From Anaerolineales bacterium (GTDB lineage: Bacteria > Chloroflexota > Anaerolineae > Anaerolineales > Villigracilaceae), in NCBI GenBank assembly GCA_020847355.1, contig JADLCG010000007.1, positions 1-7,166 on the forward strand: DNA of 7,166 nt, in the 5' to 3' direction. The notes beneath the pieces are model-generated. The model was not told the origin of the DNA, made no database searches, and saw nothing but the letters and a program-made list of their open reading frames with translations. Position numbers and translations under genes: made by a program. Shown here piece by piece: positions 1 through 5,764 of the stretch. The stretch's first letter is position 1. Every line of letters begins with the position of its first letter.

Positions 1-2484
1 AACTACGCCGGGGATTACGGCGCAGGTTCTCCCACGCGCAGATTCTTTCCAGTATTAGGCAATCACGATTGGTCTGGCGAAGGCGTGGATGCCTACTTGC
101 AATACTTTCGCTTACGCGATTTTCAGCGCTACTACGAGTTCACGCAGGGTCCGGTGCATTTCTTTATGCTGGATAGCGACCGCAACGAACCGGACGGCGT
201 AACTTCAAATTCTCAGCAAGCCATGTGGCTCAAAAAAATGTTAGCGGCGTCCACCTCGCCGTTCAACGTGGTGATCTTTCATCATCCGCCTTACACTTCA
301 GGCTGGCACAAGCCTAGCGATTATATGCGCTGGCCCTTCAAAGAATGGGGCGCAGACGTTGTGCTCTCCGGTCACAACCATTTATACGAGCGCTTAATGG
401 TGGATGGATTGCCTTACTTCGTCAACGGATTGGGCGGCGCAAAAATTTATCGCTTCGAGACGGTAGTTCCAGAGAGTCAGGTCCGCTTCAATTCTGATCA
501 CGGCGCAATGCGTGTGGAAGCTAGCGCTACCACTATAAAATTTCAAATGTTCACGCGCGCCGGAATACTCGTGGACGAATATGTTATCGGACAAACGACT
601 CCGGCGGTCATTTCGATCACGCCCACCGCCGCAACCGCAACCAATGCCGCCACAGTTGAATATGCGGTGAATTTTTCAGAAGCAGTGAGCGGCGTGGATA
701 TTTCCGATTTCGCATTATCCACAAATATCAGCGACGCATCTATCAGCGCCGTCAGCGGAAGCGGGACGAATTATCTTGTCACAATCAACGCCGGCACAAC
801 CAGCGGAACGCTTCAACTCAACTTAATAGACAACGACTCAATTTTGGGACTCTCCAATCCATTGGGCGGACAAGGGCTAACGAATGGAGATTTCACCAGC
901 GCCGCGCCTTACGCGCTGGATAAAGCTCCCCCATTCATCACTGCAATCACCAGAATAAATTCCGCGCAAACCAGCGCCTCGAGCGTGGATTATTCTGTCA
1001 GTTTTTCAGAACCAGTTATCGGCGTAGCTGGAAGCGCTTTTGCAATTTATTCCAGCGCGCCGAGCGGAGCGTTCATCAGCAACGTAAGCGGTTCAGAGAG
1101 CAATTACATCGTCACAGTGAACACTGGCAATGGCGATACAACGCTCAGGCTGGACAGCCTCAGCGACGGCTCGATCCGCGATGCGGCGGGCAACTTACTA
1201 GCCGGTAATTTCGTCTCCGGCGAAATTTATACGGTTGTAAAAAATATACCCAGCGTCACGTCTATCACGCGCGTCAATCCGGCGTTGACGAATTCCGCCA
1301 GCGTGGATTTCATCGTCACTTTTTCAGAAGCGGTTAATGGCGTGGACGTTTCCGATTTTTTCCTAAACGCTTCAGGCATCACTGGAGCGTATATCAGCGC
1401 CGTAACCAATTCAAACCCATTTTATGTTGTGACTGTCAACACCGGCATCGGAGATGGGACTCTGCGCCTTGACTTGATTGACGATGACAGCGTTACTAAT
1501 TCGTTCGGTATCAGTTTAGGAGGCGCGGGCTTGGGTAATGGGAATTTTTCAAATGGCGAGATTTATACGCTCGATAAAACTGCGCCGCGGATCACTTCAA
1601 TCCAAAGCGCGAGCGCCAGCCCAAGCGCTATGCCTAACGCAGATTTCATCGTCACCTTTTCTGAACTAGTTAACGGCGTAGAATCCGCCAACTTCACTTT
1701 AGAGACAAACCTTCCCGGCGCCTCAATTAACCAGATCGTCAACGCCAATCCGTTTTATGTGGTTTCAATAAACACAGGCTCTGGCTCCGGCGGATTACAA
1801 TTAAATTTTATAGATGACGATCGGGTTGTGGATTTGGCTGGCAATCCGATGGGCGGCTTGGGCGTAGGCAATGCTAATTTTTCAGGAAACCCGCTCAGCG
1901 TCTCGAAAGAAGCGGTTGATTTTCCTGCGCCAATTTTGCTTGAGCCGCGCCGTAATTCATTATCCACAAATGCCGCGCCATCTTTTACATGGACGGCGGT
2001 GCGTAACGCGCGCGCTTACGAAATCAATATAGCGCTGGACGAAAATTTCTCGCAGATCGTCGTTAGTAAAGTTGTAGATCAGCCCAGCTATCAATTAAGC
2101 GCGCCGCTGGCGGATGGGGTTTATTTCTGGAAAGTCCGCGCCTATAATGCGGATGCGCTCCCCGGAAAATACAGCGCCGCGCAAACGTTCAAAGTGGATC
2201 GAACGCCCCCAACTCCGCCCCAGCCTGCCAGCCCAGCCGATCATTCGTCTGCGCCTCGGCGCCCCTGGTTGCAATGGACGGCTGATTCAGACACAGTTCT
2301 CTTTCAAATTCAAGTGGACAATCAGGCAAATTTCTCCAGCCCGGAATTTGTCGGCACATCTACAAAGCTCTTCATTCGCGCCGAACAACTTTCCAAAGGA
2401 TTATATTATTGGCGCGTCACCGCCAAAGATGCGGCTGGGAATTGGGGCAATTGGTCGCCGATTTTCACGCTGAATATTCAGTAG
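1..2484 (+). CDS. Secreted metallophosphoesterase with Ig-like and FN3-like tail (5' end missing)
   Basis: The reading frame is open from base 1, so the gene begins upstream; 827 codons are visible. The GTG at 85 is not the start, because family motif III, G-N-H-D, lies before it at 58-69. Further catalytic-domain motifs follow: H-H-P-P-Y at about 280-294 (metal-binding His, motif IV) and S-G-H-N-H-L-Y-E-R at 367-393 (motif V). This set is typical of calcineurin-like phosphoesterases close to purple acid phosphatases, which hydrolyse phosphate esters at a two-metal centre. Motifs I and II and any signal peptide would lie outside the window. From about 601 the protein becomes four Ig-like repeats of 107-115 residues, then two fibronectin-III-like modules (about 1930-2205 and 2206-2484, each with a Y-[FY]-W-[KR]-V strand). 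It ends right after the last module, with no LPXTG or other anchor. I infer an exported enzyme acting outside the cell on phosphate esters; the substrate is unknown. Confidence 0.88.
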   Translation, partial: NYAGDYGAGSPTRRFFPVLGNHDWSGEGVDAYLQYFRLRDFQRYYEFTQGPVHFFMLDSDRNEPDGVTSNSQQAMWLKKMLAASTSPFNVVIFHHPPYTSGWHKPSDYMRWPFKEWGADVVLSGHNHLYERLMVDGLPYFVNGLGGAKIYRFETVVPESQVRFNSDHGAMRVEASATTIKFQMFTRAGILVDEYVIGQTTPAVISITPTAATATNAATVEYAVNFSEAVSGVDISDFALSTNISDASISAVSGSGTNYLVTINAGTTSGTLQLNLIDNDSILGLSNPLGGQGLTNGDFTSAAPYALDKAPPFITAITRINSAQTSASSVDYSVSFSEPVIGVAGSAFAIYSSAPSGAFISNVSGSESNYIVTVNTGNGDTTLRLDSLSDGSIRDAAGNLLAGNFVSGEIYTVVKNIPSVTSITRVNPALTNSASVDFIVTFSEAVNGVDVSDFFLNASGITGAYISAVTNSNPFYVVTVNTGIGDGTLRLDLIDDDSVTNSFGISLGGAGLGNGNFSNGEIYTLDKTAPRITSIQSASASPSAMPNADFIVTFSELVNGVESANFTLETNLPGASINQIVNANPFYVVSINTGSGSGGLQLNFIDDDRVVDLAGNPMGGLGVGNANFSGNPLSVSKEAVDFPAPILLEPRRNSLSTNAAPSFTWTAVRNARAYEINIALDENFSQIVVSKVVDQPSYQLSAPLADGVYFWKVRAYNADALPGKYSAAQTFKVDRTPPTPPQPASPADHSSAPRRPWLQWTADSDTVLFQIQVDNQANFSSPEFVGTSTKLFIRAEQLSKGLYYWRVTAKDAAGNWGNWSPIFTLNIQ
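601..1929 (+). repeat. Four tandem Ig-like protein repeats inside the phosphoesterase gene
   Basis: Four units start at about 601, 928, 1249 and 1585 and encode roughly 109, 107, 112 and 115 residues. Each has a V-x-[YF]-x-V-x-F-S-E-x-V-x-G-V core and a Y-x-V-[TS]-[IV]-N-[TA]-G strand. Units 1, 3 and 4 then carry an acidic [IL]-I-D-[DN]-D turn that could bind calcium, and a Gly/Asn-rich [LM]-G-G-x-G-[LV]-x-N-[GA]-[ND]-F segment. Unit 2 is the odd one: its acidic turn is S-L-S-D-G, it lacks the D-[IV]-S-D-F segment seen in units 1 and 3, and its Gly/Asn-rich stretch is shortened. The DNA is clearly diverged between units, so these are old duplications rather than a fresh tandem expansion. Such modules usually act as spacers or adhesion domains in exported proteins. 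Confidence 0.8.
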
Positions 2485-2501
2485 ACATTATCTGAAATAA
2501 C

Positions 2502-2562
2502 CGTCCCGAAGGTTTTTTTTAAGAAAATCAAAGGGAGAATACCAACCTTCGGGACGTTTTTC
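2502..2562 (+). terminator. Terminator of the phosphoesterase gene, long-loop hairpin
   Basis: A perfect 13-bp inverted repeat (arms 2502-2514 and 2544-2556, CGTCCCGAAGGTT and its complement) lies 17 bases after the stop codon and is followed by five T residues. The loop is 29 bases, much longer than usual, and starts with a T run (2513-2520 is eight T, two of them in the stem). No T run follows the stem on the minus strand, so it should work mainly in the + direction. Confidence 0.75.
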
Positions 2563-2572
2563 CTTATTACCG

Positions 2573-2638
2573 ATAAAGTCTAACGAATTCGCAAATAAAA
2601 TATTTATGATAATTATCTAGTATATTGACATAAAGTCT
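2573..2638 (+). repeat. 9-bp direct repeat ATAAAGTCT flanking the regulator's promoter region
   Basis: ATAAAGTCT occurs at 2573-2581 and again at 2630-2638, where it starts at the last base of the -35 hexamer. The two starts are 57 bases apart. In AT-rich DNA this could be chance, but one copy sits inside the promoter, so it is a possible regulator half-site. Confidence 0.3.
2608..2617. promoter_or_regulatory. Perfect 10-bp palindrome upstream of the -35 box
   Basis: GATAATTATC is its own reverse complement. It ends seven bases before the -35 hexamer of the regulator promoter, within a markedly AT-rich stretch (2593-2626). The position suits an operator or activator site for the winged-helix regulator encoded just downstream, but the AT-only core means a chance palindrome is possible. 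Confidence 0.35.
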
Positions 2639-2653
2639 TGATTTGAGTATACT
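2625..2653 (+). promoter_or_regulatory. Consensus sigma-70 promoter of the SufR-like/DUF59 operon
   Basis: A perfect -35 hexamer TTGACA (2625-2630) is separated by exactly 17 bases from TATACT (2648-2653), a five-of-six match to TATAAT. This is the best promoter in the window. Transcription would be expected to start about 2659-2661, at or next to the regulator's ATG (2661), which implies a leaderless mRNA. Confidence 0.8.
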
Positions 2654-2654
2654 C
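2645..2654. promoter_or_regulatory. Palindrome GAGTATACTC over the -10 box, candidate operator
   Basis: A perfect 10-bp palindrome contains the whole -10 hexamer. A dimeric winged-helix protein bound here would block RNA polymerase, which is how autorepression by the encoded regulator could work. The overlap is seen directly; the operator role is inferred. The site does not match the CAAC-N6-GTTG operator described for cyanobacterial SufR. Confidence 0.4.
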
Positions 2655-2660
2655 GTCCGC

Positions 2661-3305
2661 ATGACTTCAACGCGCGATAAAATTTTACAAACTTTATTGA
2701 AGAAACCGCGCTCCACCATCAACGATTTGGCGGAAGCCGTGGGGATTAATCCGATTTCTGTTCGCCACCACCTCACTAATTTACAAATTGAAGGCTTGGT
2801 TGAGGGTCAGGAAGAGAGACACGGCGTAGGCAGACCGCGCTTGGCGTATGTATTAACCGAAGCGGGCATGGAGAAATTCCCAACCCGCTATATGAAATTG
2901 ACCACCCGTCTCTTGGCGCAAATCAAAGAGACTTTGCCCGCCGCCACCGCTTCAAAGCTTTTCAGCCAAATTGGCGAAAGCCTAGCCGATCAATACGCAG
3001 ACGAAATCAAAGACTTAAGCATTGAAGAACGGCTTGACCTTGTAAAGAGCGTTTTGGCGCAAGAAGGTTTTAACGTGGAATGGGAAAAGAAGAACGAACA
3101 GTATCAAATCCACGAATCCACTTGCCCGTACTATCAGATCGGGATCGTTCATCCCGAAGTCTGCACGGTGGATCAAACCATCATCTCAAAGATGCTGGCG
3201 CTTCCGGTCAATAAAGTACAATGTATTTTAAGCGGCAATTCACAATGCACGTATATGGTTCAGCCCACAGCCGCAAAAAACAAGACTTTTCACAAACAGA
3301 GGTAA
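2661..3305 (+). CDS. SufR-like winged-helix regulator with a four-Cys Fe-S-type domain
   Basis: This 214-residue protein starts with a winged helix-turn-helix (about residues 5-65): I-N-D-L-A-E-A-V-G-I-N at 20-30, a recognition helix I-S-V-R-H-H-L at 32-38, and a G-V-G-R-P-R wing at 55-60, typical of the COG2345 ArsR-like family. The C-terminal domain carries C155, C168, C188 and C196, spaced C-x12-C-x19-C-x7-C. Cyanobacterial SufR has comparable C-terminal cysteines that bind a [4Fe-4S] cluster and represses the suf genes; the first C-x12-C spacing agrees. I infer an Fe-S- or redox-sensing repressor. I chose the ATG at 2661. The in-frame TTG at 2643 lies beside and upstream of the -10 box, so it could not be on the transcript. 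No Shine-Dalgarno precedes the ATG, consistent with leaderless translation. The next gene follows after two bases. A different sensory role for the Cys domain is possible. Confidence 0.85.
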   Translation: MTSTRDKILQTLLKKPRSTINDLAEAVGINPISVRHHLTNLQIEGLVEGQEERHGVGRPRLAYVLTEAGMEKFPTRYMKLTTRLLAQIKETLPAATASKLFSQIGESLADQYADEIKDLSIEERLDLVKSVLAQEGFNVEWEKKNEQYQIHESTCPYYQIGIVHPEVCTVDQTIISKMLALPVNKVQCILSGNSQCTYMVQPTAAKNKTFHKQR

Positions 3306-3307
3306 CA

Positions 3308-3655
3308 ATGAGCGATTCTGGAATCAACGAAATTCAATGGACAATTCATACAACTCACCCAGAGTTGGTTAAGCAAGCGCGCGCGAGCCTTTCAGAAGTA
3401 ATTGATCCTGAAATTGGCATGGACATTATCCAACTCGGCTTGATCCGCGACGTTGAGATCAATAACGGCGTGGGCTTGATCAAAATGATTCTGACGACCC
3501 CGTTCTGTCCATACGGACCGGCAATGATCGAGATGACCAAAGCCAAAGCCACCGAAGGCTTGAACATGCCGATCACCATTGAAATGGGCATGGAGATGTG
3601 GGATTTCTCAATGATGGAAGATCCCTCCGCATTGGATTGGGGCATGTACGCCTAA
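3308..3655 (+). CDS. DUF59/MIP18-family Fe-S cluster assembly factor (SufT-like)
   Basis: This 115-residue protein is the usual size for a stand-alone DUF59 (FeS_assembly_P) domain. Diagnostic features are V-I-D-P-E-I-G-M-D-I-I-Q-L-G-L at 31-45 and T-T-P-F-C-P-Y-G at 63-70, with the conserved reactive Cys67, then the M-E-M-W-D-F end of the domain. Relatives include SufT, PaaD and eukaryotic MIP18, which help mature or deliver Fe-S clusters in the cytosol. The C-terminus (about 101-115, with M-M-E-D-P and L-D-W-G-M) is a short extension. The start at 3308 has an AGAGG Shine-Dalgarno at 3298-3302 and begins two bases after the regulator's stop, so the pair is one transcript. Longer in-frame starts back to 3221 would overlap the regulator by about 85 bases and are rejected. 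No sufBCDS genes are visible here. Confidence 0.87.
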   Translation: MSDSGINEIQWTIHTTHPELVKQARASLSEVIDPEIGMDIIQLGLIRDVEINNGVGLIKMILTTPFCPYGPAMIEMTKAKATEGLNMPITIEMGMEMWDFSMMEDPSALDWGMYA

Positions 3656-3677
3656 TTTATTTGGCGATTAAATCATC

Positions 3678-3709
3678 AAGCCGTTGATTAAAAATCAACG
3701 GCTTTTATT
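3678..3709 (+). terminator. Terminator of the regulator/DUF59 operon
   Basis: A perfect 12-bp inverted repeat (3678-3689 and 3693-3704, AAGCCGTTGATT and its complement) has a three-A loop and runs into TTTTATTTTT. It lies 22 bases after the DUF59 stop. The minus-strand side lacks a strong T run, so it serves the convergent cyclophilin gene poorly if at all. Confidence 0.8.
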
Positions 3710-3728
3710 TTTAACTACAGAGATAAAT

Positions 3729-4445
3729 TTATTTCGTAATCGTAATTGACTCGATCACATCGCCGGTGAAGGTTGGGAATGTTTCTGGATCGCGGCGGGT
3801 AATGCCGTTGACCACATCCATCCCTTCAACCACTTGCCCAAAAATAGTATAGCCGCCGTTCAAAAAATCCGCTGGCGCAAAGGTGATGAAGAACTGACTG
3901 CCGTTCGTATCGGGCCCGGCGTTTGCCATTGCTACTACGCCCGCTTTGTCGAATGTCAGATCGCTGTCTTCATTGACAAATTCATACCCGGGACCGCCGC
4001 TCCCTGAGCCGCTGGGGTCGCCGCCTTGCGCCATGAAGCCTTCCAAAACGCGATGGAAAGTAACGCCGTTGAAAAAGCCTTTACACGCTAAAAACACAAA
4101 GCTATTAACGGTGATCGGCGCTTTCGCCGTGTACAATTCAACCGCAAACTCCCCGCCTTTTGCCATCTTGAAGGTGGCGAAGTAATTCGCCGTTTGATCC
4201 ACCAACAACTCAGGCGCAGAAGCGTATTGCGGCGCGGCAGGGATCGAATCAAAAACCGAGCAAGCCTCGCCAGAACCAATATTTGCATTACTCGCCGGAG
4301 CGGTTGCGGCGGGCTTGGACAAGGGAAAATATTGACAGGCAAACAAGCCAATCACCAATGCCGCTACGCCAATCGCCGCATATTGAATCTTCCGATTTGC
4401 ATCCTGCGCTTGCGGCTCGTCTTTTACTAATTTCTTCTTCGCCAT
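3729..4445 (-). CDS. Membrane-anchored cyclophilin-type peptidyl-prolyl cis-trans isomerase
   Basis: This 238-residue protein has a lysine-rich cytoplasmic start, one hydrophobic segment (about 23-37), a low-complexity Ala/Pro/Ser linker (about 43-60) and a cyclophilin domain (about 88-238). Catalytic landmarks match human cyclophilin A: F-H-R-V at 130-133 (R132 for Arg55), G-F-M-A-Q-G-G-D at 136-143 (Q140 for Gln63) and N-G-S-Q-F-F-I at 181-187. The cyclosporin-contact Trp is Phe194 and the active-site His126 is Tyr199, as in many bacterial members. It should speed proline isomerisation of exported proteins on the outer face of the membrane. L-F-A-C at 34-37 resembles a lipobox, so lipidation at C37 is an alternative to a membrane helix. 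The ATG at 4445 has AAGGAG (4454-4459 on this strand) at good spacing. A TAAAAT -10-like hexamer lies at 4476-4481, but I see no good -35. Confidence 0.92.
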   Translation of the reverse strand: MAKKKLVKDEPQAQDANRKIQYAAIGVAALVIGLFACQYFPLSKPAATAPASNANIGSGEACSVFDSIPAAPQYASAPELLVDQTANYFATFKMAKGGEFAVELYTAKAPITVNSFVFLACKGFFNGVTFHRVLEGFMAQGGDPSGSGSGGPGYEFVNEDSDLTFDKAGVVAMANAGPDTNGSQFFITFAPADFLNGGYTIFGQVVEGMDVVNGITRRDPETFPTFTGDVIESITITK

Positions 4446-4506
4446 TTGAATTTCTCCTTAAAAGAATATTCGTCTATTTTACTTGAAACTCGAATTCGCT
4501 CATCTC

Positions 4507-4535
4507 TTGCGCAGACCGCTTTTTTCATTTATGCT
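4507..4535 (+). promoter_or_regulatory. Possible promoter of the acyl-CoA dehydrogenase gene
   Basis: TTGCGC (4507-4512) and TATGCT (4530-4535) are separated by 17 bases, with three and four matches to the two consensus hexamers. It is the best candidate I see in the 118-base gap between the divergent genes. It would give a leader of roughly 20 bases containing the Shine-Dalgarno. Confidence 0.35.
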
Positions 4536-4549
4536 AGGCTTTATCATAC

Positions 4550-4555
4550 AGGAGA
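4550..4555 (+). promoter_or_regulatory. Shine-Dalgarno that sets the acyl-CoA dehydrogenase start
   Basis: AGGAGA lies eight bases before the ATG at 4564. It settles the start in favour of 4564 over the in-frame ATG at 4483, which would add 27 residues unlike the family. Confidence 0.8.
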
Positions 4556-4563
4556 AAAAAACA

Positions 4564-5712
4564 ATGAACTTTGACTTGGATCAGGAACATCAAACTTGGA
4601 AAAAAGTAGTCCATGATTTTGTAGCGAAGGAAGTGAAACCCAAAGCGCGGGAAGTGGACGAAACCGAATCGTTCAATTGGGACGCCGTTCGCAAAGGCGG
4701 TCCCATCGGCTTATTAGGCATGAGCATTCCAGAAGCCTACGGCGGCTCAAATGTCGGCATGATCTCAAATGCCATCGCGCTGGAAGAACTCGGCTGGGGA
4801 TGCGGCTCGACGGCGCTGGCTTTTACCGCGCACAACGGGCTGGGCACCGCGCCGATTGCAATTTACGGAAGCGAAGAACTCAAACAAAAATGGCTTTCAC
4901 TCGTCTCCAGCGGGAAAAACAAATTAGGCGCGCTCGCGCTCACTGAACCCGGAGCAGGCTCCGATCTACAAGGCGGGGTAACGACGCGCGCCGAAAAACA
5001 AGGAGATGAATGGGTCATCAACGGCGCGAAGATGTGGTGTACCAACGCCGGCATCGCGGAATATATCATCACGCTCGTGCGCACCGACCCGCAAGGCGGC
5101 TCTAAATCCCTGAGCATGATCCTCGTCCCGACCAATTCCGCCGGTTTGCACATTGGCTCGCCGGAAAAGAAAATGGGTTTGCGCGGCTCGCCCACTCATG
5201 CAGTAAGCTACGATAACGTCCGCGTGCCTTTGGGAAATTTGATCGGCGCAGAAGGGCGCGGCTTGCAACAAACCCTCGCCACGCTGGATGCCGGAAGAAT
5301 CAGCATTGGCGCAATTTCAGTTGGGTTGGCGCAAGCGGCATTCGAAGCCGCCGTTGGCTATGCCAATGAAAGAAAAGCCTTCGGGCAGGCGCTCTCCGAA
5401 TTTCAAGCGACGCAATTCAAACTCGCCAACATGGCGACTGAAATTGAACTGGCGCGCACGTTGATCCACAAAGCCGCTTGGCTCAAAGAACAAAACCGCC
5501 CGATCAACAAAGAAGCGGCTATGGCGAAACTCTACGCCACAGAAATGGCGGAGCGCGTTTGTTATCAAGCGATTCAAATTCACGGCGGCAACGGTTACAG
5601 CCGCGAATACCACGTGGAAAGAATCTACCGCGATGCGCGGCTGATGACCATCGGCGAAGGCACCAGCGAAATTCAAAGGCTGGTCATCGCGCGGCACGTG
5701 CTGGCGGATTAA
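4564..5712 (+). CDS. Acyl-CoA dehydrogenase (FAD-dependent, short/medium-chain type)
   Basis: At 382 residues it has the standard length of soluble bacterial acyl-CoA dehydrogenases, which use FAD to form the alpha,beta double bond of acyl-CoA and pass electrons to electron-transfer flavoprotein. Signature 1, A-L-T-E-P-G-A-G-S-D, is at 125-134. Signature 2 runs from Q338 to D357 (Q-x-H-G-G-N-G-Y start). The catalytic base is E365 in G-E-G-T-S-E-I-Q, the position used by medium- and short-chain and butyryl-CoA enzymes. G243 stands where isovaleryl-CoA-type enzymes carry theirs. The A-G-R/E-R-K-A-F-G region (243-274) fits FAD and dimer contacts. Substrate chain length cannot be read reliably; beta-oxidation or branched-chain amino acid breakdown are both possible. 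No etfAB, thiolase or hydratase gene is next to it. It is a single-gene unit closed by the hairpin at 5717-5753. Confidence 0.95.
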   Translation: MNFDLDQEHQTWKKVVHDFVAKEVKPKAREVDETESFNWDAVRKGGPIGLLGMSIPEAYGGSNVGMISNAIALEELGWGCGSTALAFTAHNGLGTAPIAIYGSEELKQKWLSLVSSGKNKLGALALTEPGAGSDLQGGVTTRAEKQGDEWVINGAKMWCTNAGIAEYIITLVRTDPQGGSKSLSMILVPTNSAGLHIGSPEKKMGLRGSPTHAVSYDNVRVPLGNLIGAEGRGLQQTLATLDAGRISIGAISVGLAQAAFEAAVGYANERKAFGQALSEFQATQFKLANMATEIELARTLIHKAAWLKEQNRPINKEAAMAKLYATEMAERVCYQAIQIHGGNGYSREYHVERIYRDARLMTIGEGTSEIQRLVIARHVLAD

Positions 5713-5716
5713 GCAT

Positions 5717-5753
5717 AAAAAAGTCCTGAAGGTTTATCCTTCAGGACTTTTTT
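5717..5753. terminator. Bidirectional terminator between convergent acyl-CoA dehydrogenase and comEA
   Basis: A perfect 16-bp inverted repeat (5717-5732 and 5738-5753) closes on a five-base loop. The outer six pairs are A-T, so both strands end in a run of six T. It lies 4 bases after the acyl-CoA dehydrogenase stop and 11 bases after the comEA stop, so it should end both transcripts. The GC part of the stem closely resembles that of the terminator at 2502-2556. Confidence 0.9.
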
Positions 5754-5764
5754 ATTTGCCAATT

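Noticed and set aside
85..87. GTG as the start of the phosphoesterase
   Set aside because: The frame is open back to base 1 and encodes the G-N-H-D metal-binding motif before it, so the gene starts outside the window.
601..1929. Repeats as a CRISPR-like or recently expanded DNA array
   Set aside because: The periodicity is about 320-345 bases, in frame, and diverged at the DNA level; it reflects protein domain duplication.
1227..1967. Three minus-strand open frames opposite the Ig-like repeats
   Set aside because: They recur at matching places in the repeats, show no family features, and are explained as antisense shadows of the repetitive coding sequence.
2502..2556. Inverted repeat as the end of a small mobile element (MITE-like)
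   Set aside because: There are no target-site duplications or second copy nearby, and its place just after a stop codon with a trailing T run fits a terminator better.
2643..2660. TTG start giving six extra residues on the regulator
   Set aside because: This stretch overlaps the spacer and -10 box of a consensus promoter, so it should not be transcribed into the mRNA.
3221..3307. Upstream ATG extending the DUF59 protein by 29 residues
   Set aside because: It would overlap the regulator by about 85 bases; the ATG at 3308 has a good Shine-Dalgarno and gives the normal family length.
4483..4563. 27-residue N-terminal extension of the acyl-CoA dehydrogenase
   Set aside because: It does not resemble the family and spans the likely promoter and Shine-Dalgarno; the ATG at 4564 is well supported.
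4863..5697. Long antisense open frames across the acyl-CoA dehydrogenase gene
   Set aside because: Rich in Arg/Ala/His with no recognisable motifs, no Shine-Dalgarno signal, and fully overlapped by a confident conserved gene.
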